A DNA stretch of 64,000 bases, taken from positions 1,984,001 through 2,048,000 of the forward strand of contig CBDFJV010000007.1 of the NCBI GenBank assembly GCA_965248605.1, read 5' to 3'. Shown piece by piece: positions 9,018 to 17,794 of this stretch (position 1 is its first letter; each line of letters begins with the position of its first letter). The notes under the pieces are model-generated. The model was not told the origin of the DNA, searched no databases, and saw nothing but the letters and a program-made list of their open reading frames with translations. The translations under genes were made by a program, and so were the position numbers. Source of the DNA: CAUZJF01 sp965248605 (GTDB lineage: Bacteria; Chloroflexota; Dehalococcoidia; Lucifugimonadales; CAUZJF01).

Positions 9018-10145
9018 TTACTCTTTTTTGTGTGTGCGCATCGCTTCGGCGTAGCGCTCCGCGCCCATCTGGCTCTTCTTGCTGTAGTAGCGGCTGGCGC
9101 CGGGGACCATCCTGAGACTTCGGTCGGGGAGTGGCAACCGTACTGGCACGTGGCCTAGACGGTGCGACTCTCGTAGTGCGATAGCGATCTCGAGCACCTT
9201 CCGGCCGTTGTCGCCGTTGGACCTTGGCTCGATGTCGTGTTCGAGCGCGTCAATCATCGACTGGATCGTCGCGTTTTGTCTGGGGAACACGCGCCAGCCT
9301 TCGTCGTCGTAGGTACCGCTGCCTTCGTAGAGGTGTGTATCGGGCACAACGCCTTCAACCTTCTTGAACTTTGTCCGCGCATACCGGTCGGCCTCGCCGG
9401 CCTTCTTCCACACGCTCACGTAGGCCATATCGCTACGGATGACGCCGCCTTCGAGGAGCACCTCGTACCCGTTCTTGGCACTCGAGCGCCGGTGCAAAAA
9501 GCACTCGACGCCGTTCACGAACCTCACGTAGCCTGCTCCGCCCTGGTCGTAGTCGCTCCAGGGGTCGCCGTCCATCCAGCCGATGACCCAGGCGACGTCG
9601 GCGTCGCCGGCGAAAAGGCGCATCAGGCTCAGCGGCTGGATCCCGCCGCCAACCAGCTCGGCCCCACTCCCGAGGAGCACGCCGATGCTGACGACCTTAC
9701 CCAGCTCGCCGGAGTCGATGACGTCCTTTGCTTTCCAGTAGTGCGCGATGTTCCGGTCGAGGTCGCCGGCGCCGAATTTGATCCCGCGCGACCGGCACTC
9801 CTCGACCATCCGGTCGGCGTCTTCCAGGCTAGCCGCCATGGGCTTTTCCGAGCAGATCGCCTTGACTCCGAGGCGGGCGCAGCTTATGACGACCTCTGGA
9901 TTCGGCTGTACGGGGAGAATCGGCGCGGCGATGTCGATTTTCTCCTTCTCGATCATCTCGCGATAGTCGCTGTACCCGGGCACGCCGAACCGCTTGCAGA
10001 ACAGCTCGAGGGTCTCGGGGTCGGTGTCCGCGCCCGCCACGACCTCGCTCATCGGGTTCAGCACGTACGACCTGGCGTGGACCGTTCCCTTCCTGCCACA
10101 GCCTATGACACCGACGCGGTACTTGCCGTCTTCTGAATCTGTCAT
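9018..10145 (-). CDS. Gfo/Idh/MocA family oxidoreductase
   Basis: 375 residues. The N-terminal Rossmann motif is VGVIGCGRKGTVHARSY; EKPMA at about residue 100 is the conserved lysine segment of the family. The C-terminal half is the beta-sheet substrate domain and includes a DDEGWRVFPRQ run shared with the paralogue at 14.4-15.5 kb. Predicted NAD(P)-dependent dehydrogenase of a sugar, inositol or related polyol. It is divergent from the SDR and lies 33 bases downstream of a universal-stress gene on the same strand. Confidence 0.85.
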   Translation of the reverse strand: MTDSEDGKYRVGVIGCGRKGTVHARSYVLNPMSEVVAGADTDPETLELFCKRFGVPGYSDYREMIEKEKIDIAAPILPVQPNPEVVISCARLGVKAICSEKPMAASLEDADRMVEECRSRGIKFGAGDLDRNIAHYWKAKDVIDSGELGKVVSIGVLLGSGAELVGGGIQPLSLMRLFAGDADVAWVIGWMDGDPWSDYDQGGAGYVRFVNGVECFLHRRSSAKNGYEVLLEGGVIRSDMAYVSVWKKAGEADRYARTKFKKVEGVVPDTHLYEGSGTYDDEGWRVFPRQNATIQSMIDALEHDIEPRSNGDNGRKVLEIAIALRESHRLGHVPVRLPLPDRSLRMVPGASRYYSKKSQMGAERYAEAMRTHKKE

Positions 10146-10178
10146 TCAACTATCCTTAATACAACTTTCTGTGACTCG

Positions 10179-11186
10179 CTAATCTGCGCCCTCCCGTTTC
10201 GGAGGGATGACCAACACGGGGTCGCCCGACGCTCGCACTACGCCCTCGGTAATACTGCCCAACATCCACCGCGTCACTCCCGACCGGCCGTGCGTAGCCA
10301 TCACGATAATATCCTGGGGCGTCTTCTGCGCTAGCTCAACGATGGCTTCGGCGTATGGCCCCTTGACCAGCTTCCAGTCGGTATTCACCCCCTTGGTGTG
10401 CAGTTCCTCCGCCGTGTTCCTGATGTACTGGATGGCCAACTCTTGGACCTCGGTCTCCAGCTTCTCCGGGCCAATCGTCGGATAGTTAGTGTACGGAGCG
10501 TAAAACCCACCGACGTTGACGGCGCGCACTATGACGACTTCGAGAGAAAGTGCTTTGGCCAGGTCCTCCGCGTAGGGGAGTGCGGCTTCGGCGAGCTCGG
10601 ACCCGTCCAACGGGACCATGATCTTTGCCAGCGTCACGTCGTGGTCCCAGTAGGCCTTGGCCCTTTCCGGGGTGATCGTCAGCGTCGGCAGGCTGGAGGA
10701 GTGGATAACCTTATCTGTCACGCTCCCGAGGACGCCCCGACCTAGCATCCCCCTTCCGTGTGTAGACATGGCGATCACGTCGCAGCCCTCGCGTTCAGCC
10801 GCTCTCACGATCTCGTGGGCCGCGGAACCAAATGCCGTGACCGCTTCGGCTGTGACACCTTCGTCGGCCATGCGGTTGGCCACTTTTCTGAGGGCCGTCT
10901 CAGCCTCGTCCCGAGCCGTCTCCTCCAGCTGAGCGCGAGAGGCGCCCACGGTTTCACTGGAAGACGTCGCGGGCACAACCCGTGGTCCGGGCGTCCCTGT
11001 CGCGACGCTAACGTCCATCGTTAAGGCATTCGTCGTCCGGACGTCCGGGACTTCTACGTTGTCGGGGTCCACGACAGTCAGCAACGCCAGCGGGATGTCC
11101 AGGCCCCTGGCCAGCGCCGAAGCGAAGGGGAGGATACCCTCCGCCACTTCCGAGCCGTCCAATGGGACGAGTATCTTTCTGAACAT
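10179..11186 (-). CDS. universal stress protein with two UspA domains
   Basis: 335 residues in two tandem UspA folds, each starting with the (K)ILVPLDGSE-type strand (residues 2-12 and ~188-200, MVPLDGSELAEAALPYAE). Each holds an ATP-binding glycine pattern near its end: STHGRGMLGRGVLGSV and ATHGRSGVTRWMLGSI. Cytoplasmic stress-response protein that binds nucleotides; the exact role of tandem-domain forms is not known. ATG at 11186 follows a G-rich stretch. Likely monocistronic or leading the dehydrogenase downstream. Confidence 0.9.
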   Translation of the reverse strand: MFRKILVPLDGSEVAEGILPFASALARGLDIPLALLTVVDPDNVEVPDVRTTNALTMDVSVATGTPGPRVVPATSSSETVGASRAQLEETARDEAETALRKVANRMADEGVTAEAVTAFGSAAHEIVRAAEREGCDVIAMSTHGRGMLGRGVLGSVTDKVIHSSSLPTLTITPERAKAYWDHDVTLAKIMVPLDGSELAEAALPYAEDLAKALSLEVVIVRAVNVGGFYAPYTNYPTIGPEKLETEVQELAIQYIRNTAEELHTKGVNTDWKLVKGPYAEAIVELAQKTPQDIIVMATHGRSGVTRWMLGSITEGVVRASGDPVLVIPPKREGAD

Positions 11187-11222
11187 AGGTCACCCCCCCC
11201 CCGTTATCGTTGGTAGTTGCGG

Positions 11223-11411
11223 TCAGGCGACGCGCGAAGCCAGATGTTCGCGGCTCTCCTTGTCGCGTCCCGCAGACCGCAGGGCTCGCACCGGCTCGGC
11301 GACATCCCGATTGTACCCGCATTGCAAGCAGACCATGCGCCGCCCTTAGTCATCGCTTTCAGCAACAACGTCTCCTGTGCGGCATCTTAGGCAGGCTTTG
11401 AACATTATCAT
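11223..11411 (-). pseudogene. small CxxC-CxxC zinc-ribbon protein with an in-frame TAA
   Basis: From ATG 11411 (AAAGGGAGA site 8 bases upstream) the frame reads MIMFKACLRCRTGDVVAESDD, a TAA at 11346-11348, then GRRMVCLQCGYNRDVAEPVRALRSAG and a stop at 11223. Read through, it is a 62-residue two-knuckle zinc ribbon (CLRC and CLQC). The stop falls between the knuckles where a tyrosine codon (TAT/TAC) would be natural before GRRM. So it is one base from intact; either a fresh nonsense mutation or a sequence error. Confidence 0.6.
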
Positions 11412-11650
11412 CTGACGATCTCCCTTTGCTTGAGGCCGTGTCATGGCCTTTTCCAAAGTGTAACCGCCAAGTGTGGCGATCTTGTGAACTCGTCTGAACG
11501 TGGCGTCAAGATTTCGTGTAACCCGGGTTGACTACTACTGACGGGCGTCTTGCAGCGCCAGTTCGTGCTGGTCGGATGCTACAGAATCGGGCCCGGCAGG
11601 GTTCCAGCCTCCGCACGACGACGTCCCCGCCTGGCCAACCACCTTATGGC

Positions 11651-12673
11651 TCAACCCAATTGAAACACGAGGAAGCTGGCCGCCACATAGAAGCCAATCA
11701 GTATGACCGATTCCACACCAAGGCTCCGTTTCGAGGGGGACCTGAGTGCCACGAGGCCCAGGACGACGACCGTCGTCATCAGGACGGCCATAAGCCCCGT
11801 CAAAGCGTGGACTTCGGACAGCACATCCCAGATAGGACCCTTGGTATAGGCGAGGTCGGTCGCGAAGAGAACGACGCCCATGTTGAAGAGGTTGGAGCCC
11901 AGCAGATTGGAGATGGCTAGCTCCGGCGCCTTCATGCGAAGCGCGGCAATCGAAGTGGCCAATTCTGGCAGTGACGTGCTTACGGCAAGGAACTGAGTGC
12001 CAACGAAGCTTGCATCCCACCCCATTTCGGTCGCCAAGCTGTCGCCGGTCTGGGCGAGCCAGATTGCGCAAACAAAGACCACGGCGGCGGCCAGGGAGAA
12101 TACACCGATCGCCGACGCCAAGCTGGGCGCTGTTTCCAGGGCGACCTCATCAGACTCGACGGGCCCGTCTTCTGTCGTCGGGTGCGTCTTTCCCCACGAG
12201 AATACTGTGTACATCGCCACCAGAAACGTCCCAAGCAGCAGCAGAGAAACGGGGCTCAGGTACCAGCCTTCCAGGGAATCCGTTGTGCTGTGAATTAGGA
12301 GCCCCAACGCGGCCAGGCAGATGATTGCGATACCGAACACGGCCTGCGCCACGAAAGCCAGCCCCAAGCTGTCGAGAATCGGGCCGCTACGCCAGAACGC
12401 ATCGAACAGGCCGATCATCAACAGGTTCACCATGTTGCTGCCGAAGGCTGCTCCGGCCGCCAGATCGGGCTCGTCCAAAAGCGCCACCGAACCGACTCCG
12501 GTCACCAACTCCGGCAGAGAGGTGGCTGTAGCCAGCAATACCAGGCCGGCGAGTGAGCGGCCGAGGCCCGTCGCGTCCGAGATCCGGTCAGCTGACCTGG
12601 TAAGAAAAGTCGCCGCCCCAAGGATGATGACCGTTGCGCCGGCGAGTTGAAGCCACAGCCCGAGGGCAATCAT
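11651..12673 (-). CDS. sodium/calcium exchanger family membrane protein (CaCA)
   Basis: 340 residues, about ten transmembrane helices, with the two inverted alpha-repeats of the CaCA superfamily: ATATSLPELVTGVGSVA with GAAFGSNMVNLLM in the first half, and AVSTSLPELATSIAALR with ISNLLGSNLFNMG in the second. These hold the acidic residues that coordinate the cation. Between them is an acidic cytoplasmic loop (HPTTEDGPVESDE). Expected to exchange Ca2+ or another divalent ion against Na+ or H+ at the cytoplasmic membrane. Monocistronic. Confidence 0.9.
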   Translation of the reverse strand: MIALGLWLQLAGATVIILGAATFLTRSADRISDATGLGRSLAGLVLLATATSLPELVTGVGSVALLDEPDLAAGAAFGSNMVNLLMIGLFDAFWRSGPILDSLGLAFVAQAVFGIAIICLAALGLLIHSTTDSLEGWYLSPVSLLLLGTFLVAMYTVFSWGKTHPTTEDGPVESDEVALETAPSLASAIGVFSLAAAVVFVCAIWLAQTGDSLATEMGWDASFVGTQFLAVSTSLPELATSIAALRMKAPELAISNLLGSNLFNMGVVLFATDLAYTKGPIWDVLSEVHALTGLMAVLMTTVVVLGLVALRSPSKRSLGVESVILIGFYVAASFLVFQLG

Positions 12674-12909
12674 ATCGTCGTGCCTCGACGACTCGATCGA
12701 TCACTGGCGGAACAAAACACTGAAGGTCACCTCAGACGGGTCTCGGCAAGGCGTCGAAACCGCCGTGTATAGGAGTGGGTATTGTCCCATACATCGGGGT
12801 GGTTGTTCAGAGGTTCGCACGCCGAAGCCTCGGCGCGGTCTGACGACTCCGGACCGCTCCCGTCGAAGAGCGTGGTTTGCCCCCAGGTTCCGATGTCTAC
12901 GCTCGGTAG

Positions 12910-13077
12910 ACCGAGGCCACGTCCTCGGCTAAGTGGGCAGCGTTACCCTTCGTACGCCGGTACAAGGGCTCGCAAATACTACAGCTAGTCGACCTGGCCA
13001 CTCAGCAGCTTGAGCGATACGAGCCGATCATCGGCGCCGACAAGATCAAGGAGCTTCGCGAGCTTGCCGCCACATAA
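12910..13077 (+). pseudogene. short remnant, possibly the N-terminal region of a trehalose-synthase-like glycosyltransferase
   Basis: An open frame after a TAG at 12907 reads RYKGSQILQLVDLATQQLER, YEPIIGADKIKELRELA and a stop. The ERYEPIIGADKIKELRELA part recalls the leader of trehalose-synthase-like family-1 glycosyltransferases, but nothing of the catalytic domains follows. No convincing start is present. A terminator hairpin overlaps the stop, so the stretch may still be the 3' end of a transcript. Confidence 0.3.
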
Positions 13078-13097
13078 ACCCGTTAACAGGCGGGTTT
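13076..13097 (+). terminator. hairpin terminator
   Basis: AAACCCG (13076-13082) pairs with CGGGTTT (13091-13097) around an 8-base loop, right after the stop of the preceding remnant. The T tract is only three bases, so it is a weak candidate. Confidence 0.4.
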
Positions 13098-13154
13098 GAC
13101 TTCACGTCTCACGTCCGGCCCAGGCCCCGACACTAACGCCCGTCAAGGAGAGCA

Positions 13155-13388
13155 ATGATGGAGAAGCAGAAGTACTCTTGTACCAAATGCGGGGCTACAA
13201 ACTACAGGACGGGTGAGCTAAGAACGACGGGCTCTGGGCTAACCCGGTTCTTCAACATCCAGAACCAGAAATACGGCACCGTGTCGTGCGCGAACTGAGG
13301 CCACACCGAACTGTACCGTCTGGATGGCACTGGCCTCGGCAATGTCGTAGACTTCTTCACGAACCAGCGGTCGGTCATCCGGTGCTGA
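13155..13388 (+). CDS. DUF2082-type zinc-ribbon protein with an in-frame TGA at a cysteine position
   Basis: ATG at 13155 follows AAGGAG. The frame reads KYSCTKCGATNYRTGELRTT, GSGLTRFFNIQNQKYGTVSC, AN, TGA (13296-13298), GHTELYRLDGTGLGNVVDFF and a stop at 13386. This matches the DUF2082 small nucleic-acid-binding zinc ribbons, which have CxxCG near the start, a middle FFDIQNKK-like segment, then a second C-x-x-C-G and LGNVLDFF. The TGA occupies exactly the fourth zinc-ligand cysteine (C-A-N-TGA-G). A TGC/TGT to TGA change is the simplest reading; insertion of selenocysteine is the alternative. A 7-bp stem, GAGGCCA/TGGCCTC (13297-13303 with 13331-13337), spans the region after TGA but does not resemble a classical SECIS. 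Confidence 0.6.
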
Positions 13389-13649
13389 CAGGTCTTGTGG
13401 CGCCGTGAGTCTCGGACCGAGTCTCCAGGACGGTGACCCTCATGTTCGGCCAACAGATTAGGCCCAAACCGTGTTTGCCGTACTCGTGTGAGAGAGATGC
13501 CCGTCATCGAGCCGCTGACGGTAGCCGCTATCGACGAAGCAGTAATAGCCCAACGAAACACCCGTGAGCGGCCTGCCTCCCGGAAACGCAAGCCGTCTCT
13601 CAGGCGAATCCTCGGACTCGGGAAAAGACAAGCCGGTTGAGCGAGGCTA

Positions 13650-14330
13650 TTGAGCGAGTCCGACCTGTATCTTCCTGTAAAGCGTTTTCTGGAATCCCAG
13701 AGCTACGAGGTCAAAGGCGAGGTAGCGAGCTGCGACATCGTCGCCGTGCGCGGTGATGAAGAGTTGGTTGTCGTCGAGCTGAAACTGTCGTTGAATCTCG
13801 AGCTCGTATTGCAGGCGGTCGATAGGCTTGCCGTCACCTCGAAGGTGTACATCGGGGTACCGGTTGGGAATCACAACCTGAGGAGACGGAGGCGGCGGAC
13901 CGTGAAGCTGCTCAGGATGCTTGGTCTAGGCATGCTGGTGATCGATCCCCACGTCGCGGAACACGGCGTCGACGTCGTCCTCGATCCCGGAGAGTACCGG
14001 CCCAGGCCGTCCAGGAGACGGCGAGAGTTGTTGCTCGGCGAATTCGTTAGGCGAGTCGGCGACCCAAACCTCGGCGGTGCATCCGTCCGGAACGGCATCA
14101 TGACCGCGTATCGTCAGCGGGCTCTAGAGATCGCATCGTTCCTCCAGACGAACGGTCCTACCAAGGCCTCTAGAGTCGCCACCACGATCGGAGACCCGAA
14201 GGCCAGAGACATCTTGTACCGAGACGTCTACGGCTGGTTCGATAGACCCTCCAACGGTATCTATGCGGTCTCACCTCGAGGTGTGCGGGAGGTCCCGCTC
14301 TGGGCCGTCGGTGCCGAAGCCGTAGGCTAA
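13650..14330 (+). CDS. DUF2161 family protein, putative PD-(D/E)XK phosphodiesterase
   Basis: 226 residues. The N-terminal region LYLPVKRFLESQSYEVKGEV, then CDIVAV, ELVVVELKLSLNLELVLQAVDR, gives the PD-(D/E)XK nuclease signature: an aspartate in CDIVA, then E-L-K, followed by Q. This is the DUF2161 pattern. The C-terminal ~80 residues look like a winged-helix segment (NGPTKASRVATTIGDPKARDILYRDVYGWFDR). Role unknown; probably acts on nucleic acid. TTG at 13650 is the likely start, no strong ribosome-binding site seen. The gene is alone between the zinc ribbon and a convergent dehydrogenase. Confidence 0.7.
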   Translation: MSESDLYLPVKRFLESQSYEVKGEVASCDIVAVRGDEELVVVELKLSLNLELVLQAVDRLAVTSKVYIGVPVGNHNLRRRRRRTVKLLRMLGLGMLVIDPHVAEHGVDVVLDPGEYRPRPSRRRRELLLGEFVRRVGDPNLGGASVRNGIMTAYRQRALEIASFLQTNGPTKASRVATTIGDPKARDILYRDVYGWFDRPSNGIYAVSPRGVREVPLWAVGAEAVG

Positions 14331-14357
14331 CCTGCCGTGACGTAGCGGACACGCTGG

Positions 14358-15485
14358 TCAAGACCTGATGTGATCGGCCATCTGCTCGCGGTACCACTCG
14401 ACGCCGTGGACGTCCTTCTTGTAGTGCCAGCGGCCCTTCTCGGGATAGAGACGTAAACTCCGGTCCTCGAGGGGCAACGTCACGGGAGCGCGGCCTCTGC
14501 GGTGCGACTCCCGGAGAGCGATGGCCATCTCCAGCGCGTGCTTCAGGTCGTCGCCCGTCGTGATCTCCAGCGGCGAGCCTGTGTCCAATGAATCGACGAT
14601 GTTCTGGACGATCGCCTTCATCGTTTCGCCGGGATTGCGCCAGCCCTCGTCGTCGTGCCGGGGCTCTGGCGCATAGTCCTTGAATAGCCCGGTGACCTCG
14701 ACGAGTCCGCCTTCACCGCTGTTCTTCAGGAGCTTGAGCCCGATCGACGTGTTGTTGCTGTTGTACAGCACGCCACCCGAGCCGATGACCTCGATCCCCC
14801 GCCACCGCACCTCGTCGTAGCTGCTGAAGCACTCGACGCCGTTGGCGAACCGTATGTAGCCGCCGATTCTGCCGAACCAGGTGTTGCCCTCGCCGTAGTC
14901 GTTTTCGTAGTCGCTGAAGGGGTCGCCCTCGACCCAGCCGGTTACCCAGTCGACGCCCGGCTTGCCGGCGAACTTGCGGGCGAGGTTGAGACCGTGACAG
15001 CCGCCCTGGCCGTTGCCGTCGTAGAGATTGATCCTGCTGACCTGTCCGATCTCGCCTGTCGCGACGAGCTCGTAAGCCTTGCGATAGTCCGGATGGCCAG
15101 AAGCCATAAGTCCGGCGCCCAGTAGCACGCCCCGCGAGGCGCACTCCTCGACCATCCGGTCGGCGTCCTCGAGGCTGCCGGCCAACGGCTTTTCGCAGAA
15201 GACCACCTTGACGCCGGCCCTCGCGGCGGCGACGACCGCGTCCGCGTTGGCCTTAACCGGTAGGGCGGCCAGAACGATGTCAGGCTGCTCCCGCTTCAGC
15301 ATCTCGTCGTACGTCCCGTAGCCGGGGACGCCGAACCGGTCCTGGAACAGGGCCCGGTTCTCGGCATCGCTGTCCGCGACGGCAACGACTTCCGTGGATG
15401 GGTGAAGCACGAAGGCTCGTGCCTCCACGGTGCCTTGCCTTCCACCTCCGATTATGCCGACGCGATAAATGTGGTTGTCTGCCAA
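14358..15485 (-). CDS. Gfo/Idh/MocA family oxidoreductase
   Basis: 375 residues, same length as the paralogue at 9.0-10.1 kb and sharing EARAFVLHPSTEVVAVADSD-like and EKPLAGSLEDADRMVEEC segments. Rossmann motif VGIIGGGRQGTVEARAF; conserved EKPLAG lysine at about 100; substrate-domain run DDEGWRNPGETM. Predicted NAD(P)-dependent sugar/polyol dehydrogenase. The two copies probably arose by duplication and act on related substrates. Confidence 0.85.
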   Translation of the reverse strand: MADNHIYRVGIIGGGRQGTVEARAFVLHPSTEVVAVADSDAENRALFQDRFGVPGYGTYDEMLKREQPDIVLAALPVKANADAVVAAARAGVKVVFCEKPLAGSLEDADRMVEECASRGVLLGAGLMASGHPDYRKAYELVATGEIGQVSRINLYDGNGQGGCHGLNLARKFAGKPGVDWVTGWVEGDPFSDYENDYGEGNTWFGRIGGYIRFANGVECFSSYDEVRWRGIEVIGSGGVLYNSNNTSIGLKLLKNSGEGGLVEVTGLFKDYAPEPRHDDEGWRNPGETMKAIVQNIVDSLDTGSPLEITTGDDLKHALEMAIALRESHRRGRAPVTLPLEDRSLRLYPEKGRWHYKKDVHGVEWYREQMADHIRS

Positions 15486-15588
15486 TGTTCCGTTGTGCTG
15501 TGGCTACGCTGGAAGTCCGATAAGTATTGTCCTAGTTCGTGACGTGTTAGCATTGTGGCGCCGGACATTCAAGACTGATAAGGAAGAC

Positions 15589-15810
15589 ATGATGATTATC
15601 ACCGGATTCATTCTTGTCTCGATTGGTCTCTCGGCTCTCTTGCACCTGAACATCTGGCCTGTAGTGCTCGTCGGTCTAGGTGCCGGAATGGTGCTTTCTG
15701 GCGTCATGGGGAGATTTGGTTGGGAGCCGCTTGGTAATTTCGGTCGCCGGCGTTCCAAGAAAGCGCCAAGAGGACACGGCAGCGCGCCTGTCGGAGACGA
15801 ACTGACATAG
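15589..15810 (+). CDS. small two-helix membrane protein
   Basis: 73 residues: two hydrophobic helices (IITGFILVSIGLSALLHL and WPVVLVGLGAGMVLSGVM) and a basic, soluble C-terminal tail (GRRRSKKAPRGHG). The pattern is like the N-terminal membrane unit of LiaF/DUF5668-type proteins. ATG 15589 follows AAGGAAG; a second ATG directly follows. No function can be assigned. It lies between two divergently and convergently placed metabolic genes. Confidence 0.55.
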   Translation: MMIITGFILVSIGLSALLHLNIWPVVLVGLGAGMVLSGVMGRFGWEPLGNFGRRRSKKAPRGHGSAPVGDELT

Positions 15811-15859
15811 CCACATCAGCCCAGACCGTACCGCTATCTCACGGACTTGACCGCGTAAG

Positions 15860-16633
15860 CTACGAAGCGGCCTGACGCTCGGCCCACTGCTTCTGAGCCC
15901 TCTCCAGGTCTCGCTTGTAGGCCGCCTGCTTCTCCTCGTCGGGCTTCGTATGGACCCCGTAGAAGACCGACCCTAGTCCCCACCGCTCCCGGTCACTGGT
16001 GTTCGAGTCCGCTCGGTGGACCATCGTCCAGTGGTGCACTAGAAGGTCTCCGGGGACGGCCGGGACCGCTACCTCGGCGGCCCGGTCGTCGTCGCCGAAG
16101 TCGGTGACGCCCTGCGAGAACCCGACGATCTGCGTGAGCTCGTGGGGTCTCACGCCACGTTTGTGAGCGCCTGGTAAGTACCGCAGGCAGCCATTCTCCT
16201 CGTCGGCTTCGTTCAGCGCCAACCACATGGTCATGGCGTTCTGCGGAATGAGCGGGATGTAGAAGCCGTCCTGGTGAGGAGGCGTCGGTTGGCCCACTCG
16301 AGCCGGCTTGTTGAAGAGCTGGCAGTATTGGGGTACAGGTTCGTCGTCCAGTAGGAGCCTTGCCAGGTCGACGAAGCGTCCGCGGTGGACGAGGTACTTG
16401 AAGTAGTCGTCGTAGTCGGACATGTGGCCGAGGCGCTTCATCGTCTCGGGCTTGTCCGGGTCCTCGTACATCACGTCGTGGTCTGGGACTGTAGGCAGGA
16501 TGTCAACGATGTACCGGTCGATCTCGCGCCTCAGCTCGGAGACCTCGTCGCTGTCCATAAACCCGCGCACGACGATGTAGCCGTTCTCGTCCCATTCAAC
16601 TTTAAGCTGCGCGGCGTTCTGGTCCCAACCCAT
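15860..16633 (-). CDS. phytanoyl-CoA dioxygenase family protein
   Basis: 257 residues. Fe(II)/2-oxoglutarate dioxygenase fold with the iron ligands HQD (in PPHQDGFYIPL, about residue 130) and a distal histidine in LVHHWTMVHRADSNTS; the arginine that binds 2-oxoglutarate is likely the one in SDRERWGLGSVFYG. Directly upstream is a second PhyH gene on the same strand, 18 bases away, so the two form an operon. Multiplication of PhyH genes is known from SAR202-type Chloroflexota. The substrate is not evident; hydroxylation of a recalcitrant organic acid or alcohol is an inference. Confidence 0.88.
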   Translation of the reverse strand: MGWDQNAAQLKVEWDENGYIVVRGFMDSDEVSELRREIDRYIVDILPTVPDHDVMYEDPDKPETMKRLGHMSDYDDYFKYLVHRGRFVDLARLLLDDEPVPQYCQLFNKPARVGQPTPPHQDGFYIPLIPQNAMTMWLALNEADEENGCLRYLPGAHKRGVRPHELTQIVGFSQGVTDFGDDDRAAEVAVPAVPGDLLVHHWTMVHRADSNTSDRERWGLGSVFYGVHTKPDEEKQAAYKRDLERAQKQWAERQAAS

Positions 16634-16651
16634 CGGTGGCCTCCGTCTCCG

Positions 16652-17416
16652 CTAGATCTTGCCCTCTTTGGCCCACTGGTCGTAGTACATCTTGCGTTCG
16701 CGTTCAGCGCGCTCGGTGTCCACTTTCGCTTTGACGGGGAAGTAGACGAAGCCTAGCGCCTGTCGAGACCTATTCTCACTGGTATTCGGGTCGGCTCGAT
16801 GGACGATCATCGCGTGGTGCACGGCCATGTCGCCCGGCACGGCGTGGATCGGGTGCTCGGCCTCGTAATCGGCGTCGCCGTAGTCGGTTACACCCTGTGA
16901 AAAGCCGGCGGTGTCGGACGGCTGGTGCACCCTGAAGCCACGTTTGTGGGAACCGGGCAAGTACCTGATACACCCATTCTCATCGTCGACTACGTCGAGG
17001 GCCAGCCACATTGTCAGCGCCTCGTTGGGCTGCAGCTGCCAGTAGAAGCCGTCCTGGTGGGGCGGCGTCTCCTTGCCCTCACGCGCCGGCTTGTTGAACC
17101 ACTGCATACTAATGGTGACCACGTCGTCGTCGAGCAGTGTCTTGGCCAGGTTCACGAAGCGCTGGTCGTTATAAAGGCGCTTGAAGTAGTCGTCGTGGTT
17201 CTCCATGTTCTGGAGACGGAAAATCGTCTCCGGCCGGTCCTTGTCCAGGAACATCGAGGCTGTGTCAGGCAAGTCCGGAACGACGTCCGATATGTACCGC
17301 TGGATATTGGCGGAGACGTCCTGGGCATCGTCGGGGCTCAGGAAGGTCTTCAGGAATATGTAGCCGTCCCTCTCCCAGTCGCCTTTGACCTGATCGACGT
17401 TGTCTTGCCAGTTCAA
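16652..17416 (-). CDS. phytanoyl-CoA dioxygenase family protein
   Basis: 254 residues from TTG 17416, chosen because GGAGGAG sits 7 bases upstream; longer in-frame starts lie in non-conserved sequence. Iron ligands: PPHQDGFYWQL and MAVHHAMIVHRADPNTS, with SENRSRQALGFVYF near the end. Homologous along its whole length to the downstream PhyH gene (for example the shared ENGC(I/L)RYLPG(S/A)HKRG run), indicating tandem duplication. First gene of a two-gene operon. Confidence 0.88.
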   Translation of the reverse strand: MNWQDNVDQVKGDWERDGYIFLKTFLSPDDAQDVSANIQRYISDVVPDLPDTASMFLDKDRPETIFRLQNMENHDDYFKRLYNDQRFVNLAKTLLDDDVVTISMQWFNKPAREGKETPPHQDGFYWQLQPNEALTMWLALDVVDDENGCIRYLPGSHKRGFRVHQPSDTAGFSQGVTDYGDADYEAEHPIHAVPGDMAVHHAMIVHRADPNTSENRSRQALGFVYFPVKAKVDTERAERERKMYYDQWAKEGKI

Positions 17417-17434
17417 AGGGCGCTCCTCCGAGTT

Positions 17435-17503
17435 ACGCAAAGGCGCAAGGACGCAAAGTAGCACGACCGTCTTCGGTAACTTGGCGTCCTTGCGGCTTTG
17501 CGT
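17435..17503. repeat. inverted repeat ACGCAAAG-GCAAGGACGC type
   Basis: 20-bp arms at 17435-17454 and 17484-17503 pair with one mismatch around a 29-base loop. The arm is of the (A)CGCAAAGGCGCAAGGACGC type seen scattered between genes in many bacterial genomes. It lies upstream of the PhyH operon. The rest of the 17504-17794 gap has no recognisable gene. Confidence 0.6.
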
Positions 17504-17794
17504 TGATGTACGTTTCCTGGGGCGGGCGTAAGCTTTGCACCTGCCACGCTGAGTGTCAAGTGTGGCGCCGGAGCGCCGGACGGGACCCTCGATCTATGAA
17601 ATACGGCCAGGTCTTTCCGTCGTTCCGGCGAAAAGCCTGCCCCCGCGAAAGCCGTGGGCCGGAATCCAGGGACCCAGAACCGAAAGCTCTCCGCCTCACG
17701 CGTGCACCCGCTTGACACGAGCTATGGTCGGGGACACAATTCTCCTTGTACGCGAGGCCGACGACGGGTTCACCCGTGCCTTCCGGAGGTCGTC

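Noticed and set aside
9237..10136. 299-residue open frame opposite the first Gfo/Idh/MocA gene
   Set aside because: Fully antisense to a clear enzyme gene with low-complexity, His/Val/Ala-rich composition; shadow.
13296..13340. Definite selenoprotein call
   Set aside because: The stem after the TGA lacks a recognisable SECIS apical loop and no sel gene is visible; kept only as a finding to test.
11223..13388. Alternative genetic code because TAA and TGA occur in frame
   Set aside because: TAA, TAG and TGA all end normal genes in the window (for example TAG in hisB, TAA in DUF2161, TGA in GrpB neighbours), so no general reassignment.
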